This document shows, one piece after another, positions 1 to 7,267 of a stretch of 16,361 bases of DNA. The first letter of the stretch is position 1. Each line of letters opens with the position of its first letter. Made by a program: the position numbers and the translations under genes. The stretch is from Bacteroidales bacterium UBA4231 (GTDB taxonomy: Bacteria; Bacteroidota; Bacteroidia; Bacteroidales; UBA932): positions 1 through 16,361 of the forward strand of contig DGXN01000028.1 in NCBI GenBank assembly GCA_002396335.1. Reading direction: 5' to 3'. Under the pieces are notes generated by a model that did no database searches, was not told where the DNA came from, and saw nothing but the letters and a program-made list of their open reading frames with translations.

Positions 1-971
1 TTGATGGTGTGCATGCGGTTTTCGGCCTCGTCGAAGACAATGCTGTTCTTTCCTTCAAACACGTCTTCGGTGACCTCGATGCCGTCCAGGCCGAACTGTG
101 CGTTCACGTCGCGCCCCACCTGGGTTTCCAGGTTGTGGTAAGCGGGCAGGCAGTGCATGAACTTGCAGGCCGGATTGCCTGTACGCGCCATCAGGGAGGC
201 ATTCACCTGGTAGGGCTTCAGCAGATTGATGCGCTCTTTCCATACTTCGGCGGGCTCACCCATGGAGACCCAGACGTCGGTGTAGATGAAATCGCAGCCT
301 TTCACGCCTTCGTCCACATTGTCGGTGATGGTGATGCGGGCGCCGGTTTCCTTGGCGATGGCCTGGCACTGGGCCACCAGCTCCGCGGCAGGCTGGAGGG
401 CCTTCGGAGCCACGATCCGCACGTCCATGCCCATCTTGGCGCCGCCCACCAGCAGGGAGTTGCCCATATTGAAGCGGGCGTCGCCCAGGTAGGCGTAGGA
501 GACCTGGTTCAGGGGCTTGTCCACATGCTCGGACATGGTGAGGAAGTCGGCCAGGATCTGGGTGGGATGGAATTCGTTGGTGAGTCCGTTCCAGACAGGG
601 ACGCCGGCATACTCCGCCAGCTCTTCCACCGTCTTCTGGGCAAAGCCGCGGTACTCGATGCCGTCGAACATCCGGCCCAGCACACGCGCAGTGTCTTTCA
701 TGGATTCCTTGATGCCGATCTGGGAGCCGGAAGGGCCCAGGTAAGTGACATGGGCGCCCTGGTCATAAGCGGCCACCTCGAAGGCGCAGCGGGTGCGCGT
801 GGAGGTCTTTTCGAAAATAAGGGCGATGTTCTTCCCCTTCAGGCGGGGCTGCTCACAGCCGGCGTATTTTGCACGCTTCAGGTCGCGGGCCAGGTCCAAC
901 AGGTACTGAATTTCTTTCGGGGTGAAGTCCAGCAGTTTCAGGAAACTGCGATTTCTCAGATTATAAGCCAT
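1..971 (-). CDS. arcB: Ornithine carbamoyltransferase, catabolic type (partial at window edge)
   Basis: This enzyme interconverts ornithine plus carbamoyl phosphate and citrulline plus phosphate; in an arginine deiminase operon it runs towards carbamoyl phosphate. Translating the minus strand from the ATG at 971 gives 323 codons with no stop before the edge. Visible motifs are the carbamoyl-phosphate loop STRTR at about residues 57-61 and the ornithine signature HCLPAFH at about 273-279. The reading ends in NRMHTI, which in E. coli and Pseudomonas enzymes lies only 10-15 residues before the C-terminus, so little is missing. The protein resembles full-length catabolic ArcB/ArgI rather than the N-succinylornithine transcarbamylase that many Bacteroidales use for biosynthesis; that distinction rests on recalled sequences. 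It starts 6 nt after the carbamate kinase stop and is the last of three co-directional genes. The arcB symbol is chosen from context; argF or argI is possible. Confidence 0.95.
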   Translation of the reverse strand, partial: MAYNLRNRSFLKLLDFTPKEIQYLLDLARDLKRAKYAGCEQPRLKGKNIALIFEKTSTRTRCAFEVAAYDQGAHVTYLGPSGSQIGIKESMKDTARVLGRMFDGIEYRGFAQKTVEELAEYAGVPVWNGLTNEFHPTQILADFLTMSEHVDKPLNQVSYAYLGDARFNMGNSLLVGGAKMGMDVRIVAPKALQPAAELVAQCQAIAKETGARITITDNVDEGVKGCDFIYTDVWVSMGEPAEVWKERINLLKPYQVNASLMARTGNPACKFMHCLPAYHNLETQVGRDVNAQFGLDGIEVTEDVFEGKNSIVFDEAENRMHTI

Positions 972-977
972 AATGTG

Positions 978-1916
978 TTATTGAATGATACGGGTTCCGC
1001 AGGAGGGGTTGCTCAGTTCTCCTGCTTCTGTAATAATGCACTGTTTGCCGCCGTGGGTGATGAAATAGATGCCGGCGCGCACCTTGGGGGCCATGGAGCC
1101 TTCCGTGAACTGGCCCTGGGCAAGGTATTCCTGCGCCTGAGCCACGGTGAGGGTATCCAGGGCCTTCTCCCCTTCCTTCCGGAAGTTGATATAGACTTTG
1201 GGAACGTCGGTGAGGATGTACAGCTCCTCAGCACCGGTCCGGATGGCGCAGAGGGCCGACGCCAGGTCTTTGTCAATGACGGCCTCCACACCCTTCCTGA
1301 CACCATCTTCCTTCACGACGGGAATGCCGCCGCCGCCCACGGTGACCACAATGTAGCCTTCCCGGGCCAGACGGCCGGCGAGGTCCACATTGGCGATGTC
1401 CACGGGGACCGGGGACGGCACCACCTTGCGGTAGCCGCGGCCTTTGGGGTCCGCCTTGTAAATGGCGCCCGTGTCGGCATGCAGGGCCTCCGCCTGCTCC
1501 TGGGTATAGTACGGGCCGACAGGCTTGGTGGGATTCTGGAAGAGGGGGTCGTCGGCCTTCACTTCCACACGGGTGACAAGGGAGACCACCTTCCTGTCCA
1601 GGTGATGCCGGCTCAGGACACGCTCCATGCCGGTTTCAATCAGATAAGCGATGGAACCCTGGGTCTCCGCACCGCAGAAGTCCATGGGCATGGCGGGAAG
1701 GCCGCATTCTTTTTCCGCGGCGGCATGCCGGAGAAGGCCGTTTCCCACCTGCGGGCCGTTTCCATGGCCGATGATCAGTCCGCACCCTTCTTCCAGGAGG
1801 GAAACAAGGTTTTCGCAGGTCCCTTCCACATTGGACAGCTGTTCCTGGAAGGTACCTTTCTGGCCGGAGCGCAGCAGCGCATTGCCGCCGAACGCTACCA
1901 CAACAAGTTTTTTCAT
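978..1916 (-). CDS. arcC: Carbamate kinase
   Basis: Carbamate kinase transfers the phosphate of carbamoyl phosphate to ADP, giving ATP and carbamate; it is the energy-yielding step of the arginine deiminase pathway in the cytoplasm. The 312-residue protein has the normal length of the amino-acid kinase fold. Motifs seen are FGGNAL at residues 9-14, HGNGPQVG at 51-58, KPVGPYY at 131-137, the GGGGIPVV loop at 194-201, DKD at 215-217 and GSMAPKV at 273-279. The start ATG at 1916 lies 3 nt after the stop of the deiminase-like gene, and its own stop is 6 nt before ornithine carbamoyltransferase, so translational coupling is likely. Nothing in it looks broken. Alternative partners, such as an agmatine pathway, are less likely because the upstream enzyme is not of the agmatine deiminase family. 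Confidence 0.97.
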   Translation of the reverse strand: MKKLVVVAFGGNALLRSGQKGTFQEQLSNVEGTCENLVSLLEEGCGLIIGHGNGPQVGNGLLRHAAAEKECGLPAMPMDFCGAETQGSIAYLIETGMERVLSRHHLDRKVVSLVTRVEVKADDPLFQNPTKPVGPYYTQEQAEALHADTGAIYKADPKGRGYRKVVPSPVPVDIANVDLAGRLAREGYIVVTVGGGGIPVVKEDGVRKGVEAVIDKDLASALCAIRTGAEELYILTDVPKVYINFRKEGEKALDTLTVAQAQEYLAQGQFTEGSMAPKVRAGIYFITHGGKQCIITEAGELSNPSCGTRIIQ

Positions 1917-1919
1917 AGT

Positions 1920-2834
1920 TTAGTCTCTTCTTAACGGGAGGGTTGAACAGCGCAGAAGGCCGCCCATCTTGGAGATTTCCCGGTACGGGACGGTTTCTAC
2001 GGTCATGCCCCATTGTTCTCTGAGGTGTTTGTTCAAACGTGTGAAATGCTCTTCGGTTACGACCACATTCTCCGAGATGGAGAAAATGTTGGAGTTCATA
2101 TAATACATCTCCTCCGCGGTAATCTCAAAGACGTTTTCCTTGCCGAAAATGTCCACCAGATGCTCCGCGTCACGGGGATTCATGAAACCCCGCTTGTAGA
2201 TGACGGCCTTGTCCTTTCCGACGGGCATGAAGGTGCAGTCCAGGTGCAGGATGCCCTGATAGGGATCCGTGTCGCTCTTCAGGAGGTTGAGGGGGACGAT
2301 GGTCCGGTTGGGGAAAATCATCTTCAGATAATCCACGGCGAGCCGGTTCGTGCGGGCCGTCTTGACGGAAGAGTAATCCGGAAATTCATACTGGCCCAGG
2401 AAAATAAAGTCTTTGTAGAGGATGACGTCGCCGCCTTCGACATGGACCGACTCCGGCAGGTTGTAAATCTGTTTATAATGGATTTGCCGATAGATGTCTT
2501 CGTAGGCGTCAATCTCGTCCTGACGGTCGGGGATGATGTTGGAGACGATAATCTTGTCGTCGATGACAAAGCCCACATCCCGGGAGAAGACCTGGTTGCA
2601 GTCGGGAACCAGGCGGGGACGGTAAACATCTACGTCATACTTCTTGAGGACAGCGAGGAAGGCGTCCATTTCCCGGATGATGTCCCCCTCTGCGGGATAG
2701 ACCCCGTGAAGGACGGACTCATAGGATTTGCTGTCGAAAGTTTCTTCCAACGAAGGGGTGGGTCCCGGAGAATAAGGGAGACCCAGTACCACGGCGCGCA
2801 GGCGGCCGGTTTCGGATTGAACGTGCAGTTGCAT
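1920..2834 (-). CDS. Arginine deiminase-like / DDAH-like guanidino-modifying enzyme
   Basis: This is a member of the guanidino-group-modifying superfamily (arginine deiminase, dimethylargininase, amidinotransferase). Numbered from the ATG at 2834, it has RD at 85-86, EGGD at 133-136, the catalytic-His motif HLD at 197-199 and the C-terminal nucleophile in GGLLRCSTLPL with Cys at 296, so a complete catalytic set. At 304 residues it is about 100 shorter than classical ArcA, which carries an extra helical domain, and nearer to dimethylargininase in size. Because carbamate kinase and ornithine carbamoyltransferase follow with gaps of 3 and 6 nt, arginine to citrulline plus ammonia is the natural inferred reaction. 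Arginine dihydrolase or dimethylarginine hydrolysis cannot be excluded. An in-frame TTG at 2843 could add three residues, but ATG is preferred. No arcA symbol is given because orthology is uncertain. Confidence 0.88.
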   Translation of the reverse strand: MQLHVQSETGRLRAVVLGLPYSPGPTPSLEETFDSKSYESVLHGVYPAEGDIIREMDAFLAVLKKYDVDVYRPRLVPDCNQVFSRDVGFVIDDKIIVSNIIPDRQDEIDAYEDIYRQIHYKQIYNLPESVHVEGGDVILYKDFIFLGQYEFPDYSSVKTARTNRLAVDYLKMIFPNRTIVPLNLLKSDTDPYQGILHLDCTFMPVGKDKAVIYKRGFMNPRDAEHLVDIFGKENVFEITAEEMYYMNSNIFSISENVVVTEEHFTRLNKHLREQWGMTVETVPYREISKMGGLLRCSTLPLRRD

Positions 2835-2855
2835 ATGTTTCAAACTTTACCGATG

Positions 2856-2863
2856 TAAAGATA
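2856..2863 (-). promoter_or_regulatory. Candidate -7 element of the arginine operon
   Basis: On the minus strand this reads TATCTTTA, seven of eight matches to the Bacteroidota TAnnTTTG element, 21 nt before the ATG at 2834. No clear TTTG is seen about 20 nt further upstream; TTTC occurs closer in. It lies in the only gap (60 nt) between this operon and the ABC-F gene, so an operon promoter here is expected. No operator palindrome for an arginine repressor was recognised. Confidence 0.45.
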
Positions 2864-2894
2864 CACAATTTATACGAAACTGCATAATTATTCT

Positions 2895-4670
2895 TTAAAT
2901 TTCCTGCAACTCGAGCCAGCGCATCTCGGCATCATCCAATTCCTGCTGCAAAACGCCGTATCGGGACGACGCCTCCTGGAGCTGCTGCGCAGTCAGCGTT
3001 CCGCTGGACAGACTGTCTTCCAAGGCCTTTTTTTCCGATTCCAGACGGGGCAGGCGCTCCTCCAGCTCCTTCAGTTCCTGCTGTTCTTTCCAGCTGAGCT
3101 TTCGTTTGGCGGGCGTCTTCGGGGCCTTCCGGGACTCGGCCGCGACCTGGGGCTTGGGCTTCTGCGCCGCCTCGTAGTCTTTGATGAAACTGCGGTACTC
3201 CGTGTAATTGCCCACGAAATCTTTCACTTCCCCGTCCCCGCAGAAGACAAACAGGTGGTCCACCAGACGGTCCAGGAAATGCCGGTCGTGAGACACGATC
3301 AGGAGCGACCCCTTGAACTCCAGCAGATACTCCTCCAGGATTTCCAGCGTGACGATATCCAGGTCGTTGGTGGGTTCGTCCAGGATCAGGAAATTGGGTT
3401 GCTGCATCAGGATCGTGAGCAGGTACAGGCGCCGTTTTTCTCCGCCCGAAAGCCGCTCCACAGGGTTCTGCAGCATGTCGTGCGGGAAAAGGAAGCGGTT
3501 CAGCAGATGCAGGTCGGCCACTGTTTCCAGGACAGTCTGACCGGGTTTGAAGGTCATGCCGGACTGATGGTAATAGCCGATTTTCAGCGACTCGCCCAGA
3601 TCGATGACCCCTTCCAGGGTTCCGCCCATTTCAGGACGCCATCCGCCGGTGATCAGATTCAGGAAGGTCGTTTTCCCGGCCGCGTTCCGGCCGACGATGC
3701 CCACCCGCTCATAGCGCTGGAAATTGTACGTGAAATGCCGCAGGTAGCACTTGTCTTCCCACCAGAAACTGACGTCCCGGCAGTTGATGACTTTGTTTCC
3801 GAGGTAGGTGTTCCGGACCTGGGTTTCCGAAAGGTCCACCTTCTGCTGGATGTAGCTGTCCTCGGCCCGTTCTTTAATGCCCCAGAAAGCCTGCTTGCGA
3901 TATTTGGCCTTTCCCGTCCGCGCACAGGGGCTGGCGTGCATCCATTCCAGTTCCCTCCGGTAGAGGTTCCGGACGCGCTCGGTTTCGGCATTGTAATTGT
4001 CTATCCTTTCCTGGCGTTTTTCCAGGAAATTCATGTAGTCACCTTTATAGATATAGATTTTCCCCCGGTCCATCTCCATGACCGTATTGCACACCCGGTC
4101 CAGGAAATAGCGGTCGTGCGTCACCATGAACAAGGTGCATCGGCTGTGCTTGAGATGCCCCTCCAGAAATTCGATGGCGTCGGTGTCCAGGTGGTTGGTG
4201 GGCTCGTCCATGATGTAGAAGTCGGCCTCGGAGGCAAGCATCTGGGTAAGGGCCACCCGCTTGACCTCTCCGCCGGAGAGGTCCTTCATACGCTTGTCGG
4301 GGTCGGTAAGGCCAAACTGCGTCAGGAGCTGATTCACCCGCAGCTGATACTGCCAGAGATGGTCCGTATCCAAGTGTTCCGTCCACTGGGCCGACGCATC
4401 CATAATCTGCTGGAATATCCCCTTTTCCGGATCGAAGTCGTACTCCTGCTCCAGGAAGGCGATGCGGATATCCTTCAGGAAAAGCACCTTTCCTCCGCTG
4501 TCGGACGAGTCTTTCCCCGCCAGGATCCGCAGGAGGGAGGTTTTCCCGGTTCCGTTGGGAGCGATGAGCGCCACTTTGTCCCCTTCGTTGATATTGAAAT
4601 CAATTCCGTCGAAAAGGACTTTCGGCCCATAACTCTTGGATATATTCTCAATTTGCAGATAGCTGGGCAT
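2895..4670 (-). CDS. ABC-F family ATPase, Uup-like
   Basis: This is a soluble tandem ATPase without membrane segments, of the ABC-F type that acts on ribosomes (translation factor or antibiotic protection); Uup is also linked to DNA and ribosome quality control. From the ATG at 4670 it has 591 residues. The first domain has Walker A around APNGTGKTS (38-45), signature LSGGE (131-135) and MDEPTNHLD (154-162). The second has Walker A GRNAAGKTT (327-335), LSGGE (407-411) and LDEPTNDLD (430-438). A linker rich in Arg and Lys (about 215-280) separates them, and a charged C-terminal segment (about 520-591) looks like the Uup coiled coil. The longer reading from 4763 would translate the palindromic repeat region and starts before a promoter-like box, so 4670 is chosen. 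It is divergent from mnmA. A resistance role cannot be inferred. Confidence 0.93.
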   Translation of the reverse strand: MPSYLQIENISKSYGPKVLFDGIDFNINEGDKVALIAPNGTGKTSLLRILAGKDSSDSGGKVLFLKDIRIAFLEQEYDFDPEKGIFQQIMDASAQWTEHLDTDHLWQYQLRVNQLLTQFGLTDPDKRMKDLSGGEVKRVALTQMLASEADFYIMDEPTNHLDTDAIEFLEGHLKHSRCTLFMVTHDRYFLDRVCNTVMEMDRGKIYIYKGDYMNFLEKRQERIDNYNAETERVRNLYRRELEWMHASPCARTGKAKYRKQAFWGIKERAEDSYIQQKVDLSETQVRNTYLGNKVINCRDVSFWWEDKCYLRHFTYNFQRYERVGIVGRNAAGKTTFLNLITGGWRPEMGGTLEGVIDLGESLKIGYYHQSGMTFKPGQTVLETVADLHLLNRFLFPHDMLQNPVERLSGGEKRRLYLLTILMQQPNFLILDEPTNDLDIVTLEILEEYLLEFKGSLLIVSHDRHFLDRLVDHLFVFCGDGEVKDFVGNYTEYRSFIKDYEAAQKPKPQVAAESRKAPKTPAKRKLSWKEQQELKELEERLPRLESEKKALEDSLSSGTLTAQQLQEASSRYGVLQQELDDAEMRWLELQEI

Positions 4671-4678
4671 AACGGACA

Positions 4679-4686
4679 CAAAGGTA
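4679..4686 (-). promoter_or_regulatory. Candidate -7 element of the ABC-F gene
   Basis: The minus strand reads TACCTTTG, a full match to TAnnTTTG, ending 8 nt before the chosen ATG at 4670. Transcription from it would start almost at the start codon, giving a very short leader. No TTG or TTTG is present at the usual distance upstream. Its position supports the start at 4670 rather than 4763. Confidence 0.5.
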
Positions 4687-4716
4687 ATCAATTTTTCCCA
4701 TTCCCCTCCCCCTTCA

Positions 4717-4806
4717 GCCCACCTCAGGTGCAAAAACGGCCCAATTCGCACCTGGGAAGCCACTTTGAGCCCGCCTCAGGTGCAAAAACGGCCGTTTTTG
4801 CACTTG
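4717..4806 (-). repeat. REP-like palindromic array, two units
   Basis: There are two imperfect palindromes of 30 nt, at 4725-4754 and 4777-4806, each with arms of the type CAGGTGC-AAAAA and TTTTTGCACCTG around a GGCC core. Each is preceded on the plus strand by GCCCACCT or GCCCGCCT (4717-4724 and 4769-4776). The period is exactly 52 bp. Read on the minus strand they match the three units at 7268-7402, including one arm carrying GCGAA and the AGGTGGGC tail, so the two arrays lie in opposite orientation. Each unit could form a stable hairpin in RNA or single-stranded DNA. It sits between the divergent ABC-F and mnmA genes. Confidence 0.9.
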
Positions 4807-4809
4807 AGG

Positions 4810-4840
4810 TTGGGTGTGCCGGAAAAAATAACTATTTTTG
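4810..4840 (+). promoter_or_regulatory. Promoter of mnmA
   Basis: TTG at 4810-4812, a 20-nt spacer and TATTTTTG at 4833-4840 fit the Bacteroidota -33/-7 consensus. The -7 box ends 7 nt before the mnmA ATG at 4848, so the leader would be very short. The -33 TTG falls 4 nt after the end of the second palindromic repeat, so the repeat array abuts the promoter. Confidence 0.65.
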
Positions 4841-4847
4841 CACCCAA

Positions 4848-6245
4848 ATGGAACAGGATAAAAGCAAGATAAAAGTTTGCGTAGGGCTTTCCGGCGGGGT
4901 GGACTCGTCGGTAGCAGCGTACCTTCTCAGGCAGGAAGGCTACGACGTCTTTGCCATGTTCATGCAAAACTGGCACGACGCCGACAGCACCCTGCACGGC
5001 GACTGCGAGTGGGAAGAAGACCGCTTCGTGGCCGAGATGGTGGCCCGAAAGATCGGCATTCCGTTCTACTTTGTGGACTTGAGCAAAGAGTACCGCCAGC
5101 GTGTGGTGGACTATATGTTCAGCGAATACGCCAAGGGCCGTACGCCCAATCCGGACGTGCTGTGCAACCGGGAAATCAAATTCGACGCCTTCTGGGACGT
5201 AGCCCGAAAGTATGGGGCCGACTATGTCGCCACCGGCCATTACTGCCAGGCGGAGGAGATCCCCGGTCAGGCCGGGTACCGCATCCTGGAAGGGGCGGAC
5301 CCCAACAAAGACCAGACCTACTTCCTTTGCCAGCTTACGCAGGAGCAGCTGAGCCATGCGATGTTTCCCATCGGCCACCTGACCAAACCGGAGGTGCGCC
5401 GGATTGCCAAGGAAGCAGACCTCCCGTCGGCCGAAAAGAAAGATTCCCAGGGCATCTGCTTTGTGGGAAAGGTGGATCTGCCCACTTTCCTGAAACAGAA
5501 GCTCGCCTCGGTGGAAGGTGATGTGGTAGAGGTCTATGACGCATATTACGAACAGGACCCGCTCTATCTTCAGCAGCAGGATCTTCTGAGCACTTTGCTG
5601 CTGCCCGGTGCCCGGCTGGAGCGTACCGTCCGCTATGCTCCGGAAGAGAAAATCCTCACCAGTGACGGACAGCCACTCGGAACCTCCCCTTTCAGCCAGG
5701 AGAAAGTTTCGGCGCTCTCGGACGGACAGTTGCAGATGCTCTCCACGCCCATTGCCTACCAGATTGATTTTGAGACGGAAACCTATCGCAGCGGGAAGCA
5801 TCACGTGAAGAAAACCCGGTACAGGGAGAATCCGTTCGGGCGTATCGTCGGACGGCATGAAGGGGCGCAGTTCTATACCATCGGCCAGCGGAAAGGGCTG
5901 GGGATCGGCGGTCATGAGGAGCCCGTATTCGTCATCGCGACGGACATCGGCGCCAACCGCGTCTACGTCGGGGAAGGCCACCACCACAAGGGTCTCAGCC
6001 GATTCTGCCTGCGCATAGACCCCGCCGACGTGCACTGGATCCGTCCGGACCTTTGCATGCAGCCCGGCGAAGTGCGCCGGTACCGCGTACGCATCCGCTA
6101 CCGCCAACCCCTGCAAAGTGCCACGCTCATCCTGCGGGAATCCGGCCTCTTTATCCTGTTCGACCAGCCTCAGCGGGGAATGTCGCCCGGGCAGTTCGCC
6201 GTCTGGTACGACGGACAGGAAATGTTGGGAAGCGGCGTAATTTAA
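4848..6245 (+). CDS. mnmA: tRNA-specific 2-thiouridylase MnmA with large internal insertion
   Basis: MnmA puts sulfur on C2 of the wobble uridine 34 in tRNAs for Lys, Glu and Gln, using ATP to adenylate the base and a cysteine persulfide as sulfur donor. The protein has 465 residues from the ATG at 4848. It shows the PP-loop SGGVDSS (15-21), the first catalytic cysteine in TPNPDVLCN (Cys106), GHY (130-132), the second cysteine in GICFVG (Cys204), and the C-terminal GQRKGLGIGG (346-355) and SPGQFAVWY (446-454). The usual length is about 360-370. The excess lies between Cys204 and GQR, where the spacing is 142 residues against about 42 in E. coli as recalled, so about 100 extra residues fall between positions 228 and 330. 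The frame is open far upstream on the plus strand, but that part is antisense to the ABC-F gene. All catalytic residues are kept. Confidence 0.96.
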   Translation: MEQDKSKIKVCVGLSGGVDSSVAAYLLRQEGYDVFAMFMQNWHDADSTLHGDCEWEEDRFVAEMVARKIGIPFYFVDLSKEYRQRVVDYMFSEYAKGRTPNPDVLCNREIKFDAFWDVARKYGADYVATGHYCQAEEIPGQAGYRILEGADPNKDQTYFLCQLTQEQLSHAMFPIGHLTKPEVRRIAKEADLPSAEKKDSQGICFVGKVDLPTFLKQKLASVEGDVVEVYDAYYEQDPLYLQQQDLLSTLLLPGARLERTVRYAPEEKILTSDGQPLGTSPFSQEKVSALSDGQLQMLSTPIAYQIDFETETYRSGKHHVKKTRYRENPFGRIVGRHEGAQFYTIGQRKGLGIGGHEEPVFVIATDIGANRVYVGEGHHHKGLSRFCLRIDPADVHWIRPDLCMQPGEVRRYRVRIRYRQPLQSATLILRESGLFILFDQPQRGMSPGQFAVWYDGQEMLGSGVI

Positions 6246-6273
6246 ACCTGCAAATCTTTTGACGGATTCTCTT

Positions 6274-6301
6274 TGTTTTGACTGCTTTTCCAGTCAAAAC
6301 A
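6274..6301. terminator. Hairpin after mnmA, possible terminator
   Basis: Arms GTTTTGACTG (6275-6284) and CAGTCAAAAC (6291-6300) are perfect inverted repeats around the loop CTTTTC, with a further T-A pair outside. The hairpin starts 29 nt after the mnmA stop. No clear T-run follows on the plus strand, so intrinsic termination is only likely, not shown. The arm TTTTGACTG resembles the REP-like arm TTTTGCACCTG, so it could instead be a diverged repeat at the 5' side of the transposase. Confidence 0.5.
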
Positions 6302-6472
6302 GCCTATCTGTTTGCAAAACACGACATTCTTCTGACATTTGGCATATAGCCGATTGCCCTCTCGAGAGGAAAGCGTAATGCGGACACGGCACCCTTCACG
6401 CATCTTTATACTTCACCGCTCCAGACGGCCCTGCTGGTCGAAAACGATGAGGACAGGGCCTTCCTTCTGAAC

Positions 6473-7261
6473 ATGATTGCTTTAACCGGCTCTCAGATCC
6501 GCGCGGACCTTCTCGCTTTTGCCATCATGAGCAATCATCTTCATCTCATTATCCAAGGAACCGTGACAACGGCTCAGATGCTTTTCGACAGCTTGCTCAG
6601 AAAAACAGCCCGCTATTATTCTGCAAGGGACAATGCAAAAGAAATAGCATCTGTGACATGTGGCTACACGGAAATCACTTCGCTCAGACAGTTTGAGAAT
6701 GAGGTGGTTTACGTAATCAGGAATCCGTTCGTCGTCAATGACTCCGTGCACCTGTTCGCCTACCCTTGGTGCAGTGGATATCTGTATTTTAACCCTCTGC
6801 CGGATATGATAAACAGTACGCCGGCCCACTCTGTTTCGTACAGGGACAGACGCTTGTATTTCAAAGCCAGCAAGGTAGAGGTGCCGGCTTACTTCCGGTT
6901 TCTGGATGGACGTGTGCTCCCGGAATCGTTTGTGAATATCCGCCTGGTCGAAAAGCTTTTCGGAAATGCCCGGAATTTTTTATTCTGCGCACTGAAAAAT
7001 GTCGAAGCACAAGCCGAACTAGCCCTGTCCTATAAAGAAAACCCCCATCTGTCCGACGACGAACTCTTCCTCCAGTCCCGGCAGATCTGCCGGGACAAAT
7101 ATCGTTCGGACTCGCCGCAGAACCTCAATGATTCCCAGAAAAAAGAACTCGCCATTCTCCTCAAGAACAGATATGCCGCTTCCAACAAACAGATCTCCCG
7201 CCTTTGCGGCCTTCCCCTATCCATCACAAACGAATTGTTCCCTCTTTCTTCCCCATCCTAG
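6473..7261 (+). CDS. RAYT-like (REP-associated) Y1/HUH transposase, N-terminus probably frameshifted
   Basis: RAYTs are single-copy relatives of IS200/IS605 transposases that cut and move REP palindromes through single-stranded DNA. From the ATG at 6473 there are 262 residues. The metal-binding HUH motif is in AIMSNHLHLII (His22 and His24). YVIRNPF at 80-86 followed by AYPWCSG at 96-102 matches the RAYT pattern YxxxNPVxAG...YPWSS, and Tyr80 is a candidate catalytic tyrosine. The C-terminus (about 221-258) looks like a helix-turn-helix. The family's N-terminal strand lies upstream in the same frame (THLYTSPLQ...ENDED, 6398-6451), which opens at 6350 after a stop but has no ATG, GTG or TTG. An ATG at 6378 is in another frame and would join if one C were restored in the CCC run near 6392. 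The gene is either a decaying pseudogene or starts at a rare codon. It is AT-richer than its neighbours, and the REP-like array begins right after its stop. Confidence 0.78.
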   Translation: MIALTGSQIRADLLAFAIMSNHLHLIIQGTVTTAQMLFDSLLRKTARYYSARDNAKEIASVTCGYTEITSLRQFENEVVYVIRNPFVVNDSVHLFAYPWCSGYLYFNPLPDMINSTPAHSVSYRDRRLYFKASKVEVPAYFRFLDGRVLPESFVNIRLVEKLFGNARNFLFCALKNVEAQAELALSYKENPHLSDDELFLQSRQICRDKYRSDSPQNLNDSQKKELAILLKNRYAASNKQISRLCGLPLSITNELFPLSSPS

Positions 7262-7267
7262 CCACCC

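Noticed and set aside
9..1934. 641-codon open frame on the plus strand
   Set aside because: It is antisense to three well-recognised genes of the arginine operon and its translation resembles no family; long opposite frames are common in GC-rich coding DNA.
4671..4763. 31-residue N-terminal extension of the ABC-F protein
   Set aside because: It would translate part of the palindromic repeat, and a TAnnTTTG box lies inside it; the family starts at the methionine at 4670.
3255..4847. Open plus-strand frame running through the ABC-F gene into mnmA, as if MnmA had a 530-residue N-terminal extension
   Set aside because: The extension is antisense to the ABC-F ATPase; a good promoter and ATG stand immediately before the MnmA PP-loop at 4848.
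4776..6116. 446-codon minus-strand frame over mnmA
   Set aside because: Antisense shadow of mnmA with no recognisable domain.
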